Positions 31,132-35,494 of a stretch of DNA of 35,494 nucleotides are shown here, piece by piece. Made by a program: the position numbers and the translations under genes. The stretch is taken from contig CAYWKU010000034.1 in the NCBI GenBank assembly GCA_964459325.1, forward strand, positions 1 through 35,494, given 5' to 3'. The stretch's first letter is position 1; each line of letters begins with the position of its first letter. The notes below the pieces were generated by a model that did no database searches, was not told where the DNA came from, and worked only from the letters and a program-made list of their open reading frames with translations. This DNA is from CAYWKU01 sp964459325 (GTDB lineage: Bacteria; RBG-13-61-14; CAYWKU01).

Positions 31132-32184
31132 ATGGCGGATAAGAAGAAAAAAGTGAAGCTCACCGCCTGGGCCAAGGCCAGCGGGTGAGCGGCAAAAGTG
31201 GGCCCGGGCGGCCTGCGTGAAATAATCTGCGACCTCCATCCGTCGGATGACATCGAGGACATGGTGAGGTTCAATCTGCTGGACGACGCGGGGGTGTGTC
31301 GTTTGGACGAGATGGCGCTCGTCCAGACCATAGACGTCATCACCCCCATCGTAGACGACCCCTTCACTTTCGGTAAAATCGCCGCGGCCAACGCCATCAG
31401 CGACGTCTACGCCATGGGCGCGCGGCCGATTACCGCTTTGAATTTCCTCGCCTTTCCGGAAGACCGGCTTCCCACAAAAGTGGCGGCGGAGATATTAAGG
31501 GGCGGATTGGAAGCATGCGAAGAGGCCGGGTGCACGCTCCTGGGCGGCCATACCATCAGGGACGAGGAGGTCAAGTACGGCCTGGCGGTCACGGGGCTGG
31601 CCGACCCCGACGCCATTGTCGCCAACTCCGGCGCAAAACCGGGCGACGCTCTGGTGCTGACCAAGGCCCTCGGCACCGGCGTAATCAACACCGCCGCAAA
31701 GAAAGGCCTCGCGACCGCCGGCAGCCTCGAAGACGCCGAGAAATCCATGACGGCACTTAACAAAAGCGCCTGCGAGGCCATGCTGGCCGTCGGGGCAAAC
31801 GCCTGCACCGACGTTACCGGCTTCGGACTGGGAGGCCACGCGGCCCAGATGGCGGCCGCGTCGGAGGTTACTTTTAACCTGTACTCCTCCAAAATGCCCT
31901 TCTTGAAAGGCGCTTTGTCCCTGTGCAGGAAGGACATACTGCCGGCGGGCAGCCGCAACAACCTCAAAGCCTACCGCTCGACCATCCGGGTCAAAAAAGA
32001 CGTGGACCCCGCCCGGCTCAACCTGATATTCGACGCTCAGACATCGGGGGGGCTCCTTATAAGTGTGCCTTCGGCGAAATCCCGTAAGTTAGTCGGTGAA
32101 CTAAAGAAAAGGGGCGCCCTGGTAGCCCGGGTGGTGGGTGAAGTCGTAAATAAAAAGAAGGGCCTCGATATCGTTATTTATTGA
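31132..32184 (+). CDS. selD: Selenide, water dikinase SelD, selenocysteine-containing
   Basis: Makes selenophosphate from selenide and ATP for Sec-tRNA and selenouridine synthesis. The gene begins at ATG 31132 (MADKKKKVKLTAWAKASG), reads an in-frame TGA at 31186-31188 as selenocysteine (residue 19), and continues AAKVGPGGLREI to 32184, 350 residues in all. Sec19 and Lys22 (G-U-A-A-K) occupy the catalytic Sec/Cys and Lys positions. Downstream are LVQTIDVITPIVDDPFTFGK, ISDVYAMGARPITALNFLAF, LLGGHTI, TDVTGFGLGGHA and FDAQTSGGLLISV, all standard for SelD. A hairpin suited to a bacterial SECIS follows the TGA by nine bases. An automatic call would start at GTG 31198 and lose the active site. No SelA, SelB or tRNA-Sec gene is in the window, so these must lie elsewhere. 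Confidence 0.93.
31198..31216 (+). promoter_or_regulatory. Candidate bacterial SECIS hairpin in selD
   Basis: Starting nine bases after the TGA, GTGGGCC pairs with GGCCTGC (seven pairs, two of them G-U) around a five-base CGGGC loop containing G residues. Position and size fit the coding-region hairpins bound by SelB in bacteria. Confidence 0.6.
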
Positions 32185-32660
32185 TTGTCCCTCTTTACCT
32201 CAAAATATCCCCATAAGCATTAATCTTTAATTCCTTCCCGACGTTCTTATAAAATGTCTGACGGCCCTGCGACATGAAAGTGGGTTTTTAGCAGGGTGTT
32301 GAAAAAGTCTGAAACGTAACGACGCCATCCTTGGCGGCACTTGTAAGTAGCTGATTTTATTAAGGCGGCTTTTGCCCGTCCGGGCGCTACGGCATAATCA
32401 ATTCTGCAACGGCCTCTTTTATTGGACAGGGTTGAATTGAAATCATGTTTTATCCTAAAGGTGATAACCAATTCCACGCTTGTTCCCACACCATGACCCG
32501 TCGGGGCAGGGAGATACCATGTAGCAAGCTACCCTTGTAATGGAAACGGTATTATGTATAACCCGACCGCTTGTGGCCGTTGACGGTTCGGTCGAACTGT
32601 CTTACTCTAAGCGCCTATCCGGAAAGGATTTTCCGTTTCACCGACAGGCGGACGTAAAAC
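32185..32660. other. selD-DUF1189-like intergenic region (476 bp)
   Basis: Holds a candidate miniature element (32291-32416) whose right end matches the MITE upstream of alr. The remaining 240 bases before the next gene contain small dyads such as GTTCG-GT-CGAAC near 32599 but no recognisable gene, tRNA (including tRNA-Sec) or riboswitch. Confidence 0.5.
32286..32421. mobile_element. Candidate second miniature element (126 bp, 32291-32416)
   Basis: The right end AATTCTGCAACGGCCTC (32400-32416) is identical over 17 bases to the right end of the MITE at 29.8 kb. A plausible left end begins GCAGGGTGTTGAAAAAG at 32291, and TTTTA flanks both sides (32286-32290, 32417-32421). The left end is only loosely related to the other element's, and a T-rich duplication can arise by chance, so the left boundary is tentative. 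Confidence 0.45.
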
Positions 32661-33518
32661 ATGGAAGAGCCTGAAAAGAAAGAACAAACCCGCTCGGGGT
32701 GGTGGAAGTACATACTGTGGAGTTACGACCCCCGCCGTTATCCGGCTCTGATTGAAGTCATGCTGTGGCCGGCGCTGGTGGCGCTGCTTTTGCTGGGAAT
32801 CATCCAATACGGCGCCGCGGCAACTCAATTGTCCAAAAAATGGCCGGCCATCGTCGAGCAGGTGGCGGGCCAGTGGGACCGGAAATTCCCTCGTGTCGTT
32901 ATTGAAGACGGCGTTGCTGAAACGGAGGAAACTGTCAAGGTAACCGGTGAGTTGTCCATAAACAGCAGCAAATTTCATGTAATAATAGACACCACGGGCG
33001 AAACGAAGGAGATGGACCCCACCTGGATGCACGGAATGCTCCTGACGACCTCCGAGGTGCTCATAAAAATGCCCACGCCGGGAGGCGCGCCGCATACATC
33101 CCGCATTCCCTTGAAAGAAATCAACAGCGCTTTCGGTAAAATAACCCTCGATTCCGACGGCATCAGGGAGATGGGCAAGAAGATGCTGCCCAAGTGGCTG
33201 ATGTCCATATTTTTGCAGGGCATATTGAGGTTTGCCCTGGTGAAGGTGGTTCACGTGTTTCTCGGGACGCTGGTCACCCTTATAGCCCTGGGCCTTATGA
33301 AAAGCCGGGTGCAATACTCCAGGCTGGTGAAGCTGGGGTTCTATGCCCTTATACCGGCGGTTACTGTGGATGCGCTTATTTTCATCGCATCGCCGGTTTT
33401 GCACAAGTCCGTGCATTCGTACCTGTTTATCATATACATAGCGGTTTACGTGGCGTTTCTGGTAATGGCGACGCTTAACATATCTAAGGCTCAGCAGGCG
33501 CAAGCGCCCGGGGCATAA
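32661..33518 (+). CDS. Membrane protein, DUF1189-like
   Basis: A 285-residue inner-membrane protein. A basic and acidic cytoplasmic lead is followed by one transmembrane segment (about 35-52: LWPALVALLLLGIIQYG). A periplasmic domain of about 125 residues comes next, then four hydrophobic segments (about 183-275: LVKVVHVFLGTLVTLIALGL, LGFYALIPAVTVDALIFIA, YLFIIYIAVYVAFLVMATL). This layout of one helix, an outside domain and a C-terminal helical bundle resembles DUF1189 proteins, whose function is not known. No catalytic motif is seen. The ATG has a poor ribosome site. The next gene, a glycosidase, starts 35 bases after its stop in the same direction, so the two are probably co-transcribed. Confidence 0.7.
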   Translation: MEEPEKKEQTRSGWWKYILWSYDPRRYPALIEVMLWPALVALLLLGIIQYGAAATQLSKKWPAIVEQVAGQWDRKFPRVVIEDGVAETEETVKVTGELSINSSKFHVIIDTTGETKEMDPTWMHGMLLTTSEVLIKMPTPGGAPHTSRIPLKEINSAFGKITLDSDGIREMGKKMLPKWLMSIFLQGILRFALVKVVHVFLGTLVTLIALGLMKSRVQYSRLVKLGFYALIPAVTVDALIFIASPVLHKSVHSYLFIIYIAVYVAFLVMATLNISKAQQAQAPGA

Positions 33519-33553
33519 AGCCCGGGGATTCATTCGCTCGTTTTAAAATCAGC

Positions 33554-35341
33554 ATGGATAAGTCCGAATTCCGCACCTATATCCTCGAAGACCATCCCCG
33601 GCCGGATTACGCCCGCCCCGATTGGGTTAGCCTGAATGGCGATTGGGAGTTTTCTTTCGACCGCAAGAAGATGGGTGAAAGCTCCCGCTGGTTCGCCCGG
33701 GAGGGGTTTCCTTATCGCATAAAAGTACCCTTTCCGGTCGAAAGCGAGCTTTCGGGAATCGGGCTTAAAAGGCCGCCTGAAGTGTGCTGGTACCTGCGCC
33801 GATTCGATTTGCCCGGAGCGTGGAAGGAGAGGCGGGTGCGGCTGAACTTCGGGGCCGTGGACTACCGGGCCAAGGTTTGGCTGAATAACACCTACCTCGG
33901 CGAGCATACCGGCGGCTATACGCCTTTCGGGTTCGACATCACCGAGTCCCTCCTGAATAGCGACAATAAGCTTATCCTCCGGGTGAGCGACCCCCGAACC
34001 ATCTACCAGGTGCGCGGGAAGCAGACCTTCATGCGCAAAAGCCGGAGCATTTTCTACACTACCGTCACCGGCATCTGGCAGCCGGTATGGATGGAAGCCG
34101 GCGGCGTCGGAAGAATCGAAAGCCTGGTTATAAATGCCGCGCCGAGCGGCGAAGTTAACATCCGATATGGGCTCGAGGGTTCAGTAGAAGGGTGCAGGCT
34201 CGATTTCCTGATTTACGGCCCGGACGGTGAGGAGGTCATCGAAAAAACCGAAAGCGAGGTTTCCCGGGAGGAAGGCCGGATATCGTTTCGTATCGAAAAC
34301 CCCAGGTTATGGCAGCCGGGGGAAGGCAAGCTGTACCCGCTTCAGGTAAAGCTCACTGATGCCGAGGGACAAGTAAGCGACGAGGTGCGCACTTATTTCG
34401 GCCTGAGAGAAGTCGAAGCATGTGACGGGGCGGTGTTTATCAACGGCGAAAAGTTTTACCACCGGTTTCTTCTGAACCAGGGCTATTTCCCCGACGGAGT
34501 TTATCGCCCGGGCGACCCGGAGCGATACAGGCGCGACGTACAGGATGTATTGGAGATGGGTTTCAACGGGTTGAGAATGCACCAGAAAGTGGAAGACCCC
34601 GCCTTTTTGTACTGGTGCGACGCCCTGGGGGCGCCGGTGTGGGCGGAGATGCCATCATACCTTTTGCCGAAGAAGCGCTGCCAGGCCGGCTTCCGGGAGC
34701 AGTGGCGCGATGCGATGCTCCGGGATATCAATCACCCGTGCGTTATTGCCTGGGTTCCTTTCAACGAGCAGTGGGGCGTCCAGGACGTGTGGCTTTCATC
34801 CCGGCGGAAAAAGTTCTTCCGGGAAGTGCTCGAAGATACCCGCCGCATCGACTCCACTCGCCCGGTGGTGGCGAATTCCGGATGGGAACACGAGGGAAGC
34901 GACATACTTGACCAGCATACTTACGCGCGGAACATCAAAGTGCTTGGGAAGGTGCTGGAAAACCTCGGCGGCGACGAAGGCCGCTCGTTCGGCTTGCGCA
35001 AATCGTTGTTCTTGGGCGGAAAAAACGGCTGGCCGTTTTTCACCAAGCCTTTGCTGGCTCCCGGCGAAAAGTATCGCGGGCAACCGATTATCATCAGCGA
35101 ATACGGCGGGTTCGGGTTTTATCCGACCCAGGAGAAAAGCCTCATAGAAAACTTCACCGAGTACACCCTGGCCATAGCCGAAGCGCCTCACATAGCGGGC
35201 TACTGCTACACCCAGCAATACGACACCGAGCAGGAAAAAAACGGCCTGTTGACTTACGACCGCAAACCTAAAGTCGACATCCTGGAAGTCAAAAGGGTTA
35301 ACGGGCAGGTTGAAGAAACAGTGCGAAAGAGGGGTTTTTGA
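33554..35341 (+). CDS. Glycoside hydrolase family 2 (beta-galactosidase/glucuronidase-like)
   Basis: Retaining exo-glycosidase. The N-terminal jelly-roll sugar-binding domain (about 25-185: SLNGDWEFSFD, YLRRFDLPGAWKERRVRLNF, AKVWLNNTYLGEHTGGYTPF) is followed by an Ig-like domain (about 190-300). The TIM barrel has acid/base Glu405 in FNEQWG and nucleophile Glu516 in IISEYGG, with NGLRMHQKVEDPAFLYWCD between. All catalytic parts are present. No signal peptide is seen, so it should act in the cytoplasm on imported sugars. At 595 residues it is on the short side, comparable to bacterial beta-glucuronidases. The exact sugar cannot be told. Sulfated glycan use together with the distant sulfatase at 3.6 kb is possible but not supported by linkage. 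Confidence 0.93.
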   Translation: MDKSEFRTYILEDHPRPDYARPDWVSLNGDWEFSFDRKKMGESSRWFAREGFPYRIKVPFPVESELSGIGLKRPPEVCWYLRRFDLPGAWKERRVRLNFGAVDYRAKVWLNNTYLGEHTGGYTPFGFDITESLLNSDNKLILRVSDPRTIYQVRGKQTFMRKSRSIFYTTVTGIWQPVWMEAGGVGRIESLVINAAPSGEVNIRYGLEGSVEGCRLDFLIYGPDGEEVIEKTESEVSREEGRISFRIENPRLWQPGEGKLYPLQVKLTDAEGQVSDEVRTYFGLREVEACDGAVFINGEKFYHRFLLNQGYFPDGVYRPGDPERYRRDVQDVLEMGFNGLRMHQKVEDPAFLYWCDALGAPVWAEMPSYLLPKKRCQAGFREQWRDAMLRDINHPCVIAWVPFNEQWGVQDVWLSSRRKKFFREVLEDTRRIDSTRPVVANSGWEHEGSDILDQHTYARNIKVLGKVLENLGGDEGRSFGLRKSLFLGGKNGWPFFTKPLLAPGEKYRGQPIIISEYGGFGFYPTQEKSLIENFTEYTLAIAEAPHIAGYCYTQQYDTEQEKNGLLTYDRKPKVDILEVKRVNGQVEETVRKRGF

Positions 35342-35428
35342 AAATATCTAGCGGGGCGACGACAACTCAAAAAAAATCCCGCTCGGAACTTAGCGGCTAT
35401 CTTCATCAAAAGGGAAGCCGGATTATTA

Positions 35429-35494
35429 GAGGCCGTTGCAAAACAGGCTTCAGGGGGAGAAAAGGCTTTTTTTCTGTAGCTCCCCGAGAATGTC
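35429..35494. mobile_element. Left end of a second MITE copy, cut by the window edge
   Basis: The last 66 bases match the left 66 bases of the MITE at 29622-29687 at 64 positions, differing only by G for A at base 4 and A for G at base 33. The rest of the element should continue beyond the window. The near identity means the family moved or was copied recently. Confidence 0.75.

Noticed and set aside
31198..32184. A shorter selD starting at GTG 31198
   Set aside because: It would lack the catalytic Sec/Cys and Lys; the upstream codons through the TGA match the SelD N-terminus.
32247..32489. An 80-codon minus-strand frame after selD
   Set aside because: Covers the candidate miniature element, has no ribosome site and no family features.
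32420..32660. A tRNA or tRNA-Sec gene beside selD
   Set aside because: Small dyads and a GGTTCG-like string are present, but no acceptor stem, anticodon arm or TCA anticodon layout could be built.

Overview
The window reads as a chromosomal segment of a Gram-negative-type bacterium with moderately high G+C. It carries PBP1A, alanine racemase, a Tat-type sulfatase and predicted lipoproteins, so there is a peptidoglycan wall and a periplasm. There are no rRNAs, tRNAs, CRISPR arrays, transposase genes or phage genes. The lineage cannot be fixed from sequence alone. TPR-fused sulfatase-like lipoproteins, an MFS/spermidine-synthase-like/TPR fusion, a divergent UroD-family protein and a selenocysteine-containing SelD would suit an uncultivated anaerobic lineage (Desulfobacterota-, Hydrogenedentota- or Omnitrophota-like), but this is inference.

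Layout. 0.2-6.3 kb: PBP1A; two small minus-strand genes (one soluble, one two-TM); a Tat-exported sulfamidase-like sulfatase; an AT-rich gene for a multi-pass membrane protein. 6.4-10.1 kb: GT4 glycosyltransferase overlapping mutL, then a terminator and a YjbQ-family gene. 10.1-14.7 kb, minus strand: a UroD-superfamily protein with an extra N-terminal beta-rich domain, then a co-directional run manC > DUF488 > DUF488 > dual-OB protein, whose last three genes are visibly AT-rich. 14.7-18.5 kb: palindromic repeats, secA, and a receiver/coiled-coil protein. 18.7-25.9 kb: a compact three-gene set made of an MFS/spermidine-synthase-like/TPR fusion, a Thr-type alkaline-phosphatase-superfamily TPR lipoprotein, and a paralogue that has lost its nucleophile and metal ligands. 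25.9-35.3 kb: an Imm32-like protein, pyrD, a secreted helical-repeat protein, lipA, a miniature transposable element, alr, a selenoprotein selD, a second element end, a membrane protein and a GH2 glycosidase. The window ends inside another copy of the miniature element.

Main points. (1) selD has an in-frame TGA at codon 19, in the catalytic Sec/Cys position, followed by a plausible bacterial SECIS hairpin; an ordinary gene call would lose the first 22 codons, including the active site. (2) The DUF488-DUF488-dual-OB cassette is the best candidate for an undescribed system, and its larger DUF488 protein has a C-terminal QMSLF that looks like a sliding-clamp-binding peptide. (3) A 196-bp MITE has inverted ends and a 5-bp target duplication, and a 64/66-identical copy of its left end lies at the window edge. 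(4) The tandem active and dead phosphatase/sulfatase-like TPR lipoproteins, next to a membrane SAM-domain TPR protein, look like an uncharacterised envelope system.

Most of the rest is housekeeping: cell wall (PBP1A, Alr), nucleotide-sugar supply (ManC), secretion (SecA), mismatch repair (MutL), pyrimidines (PyrD), lipoate (LipA) and selenium (SelD).
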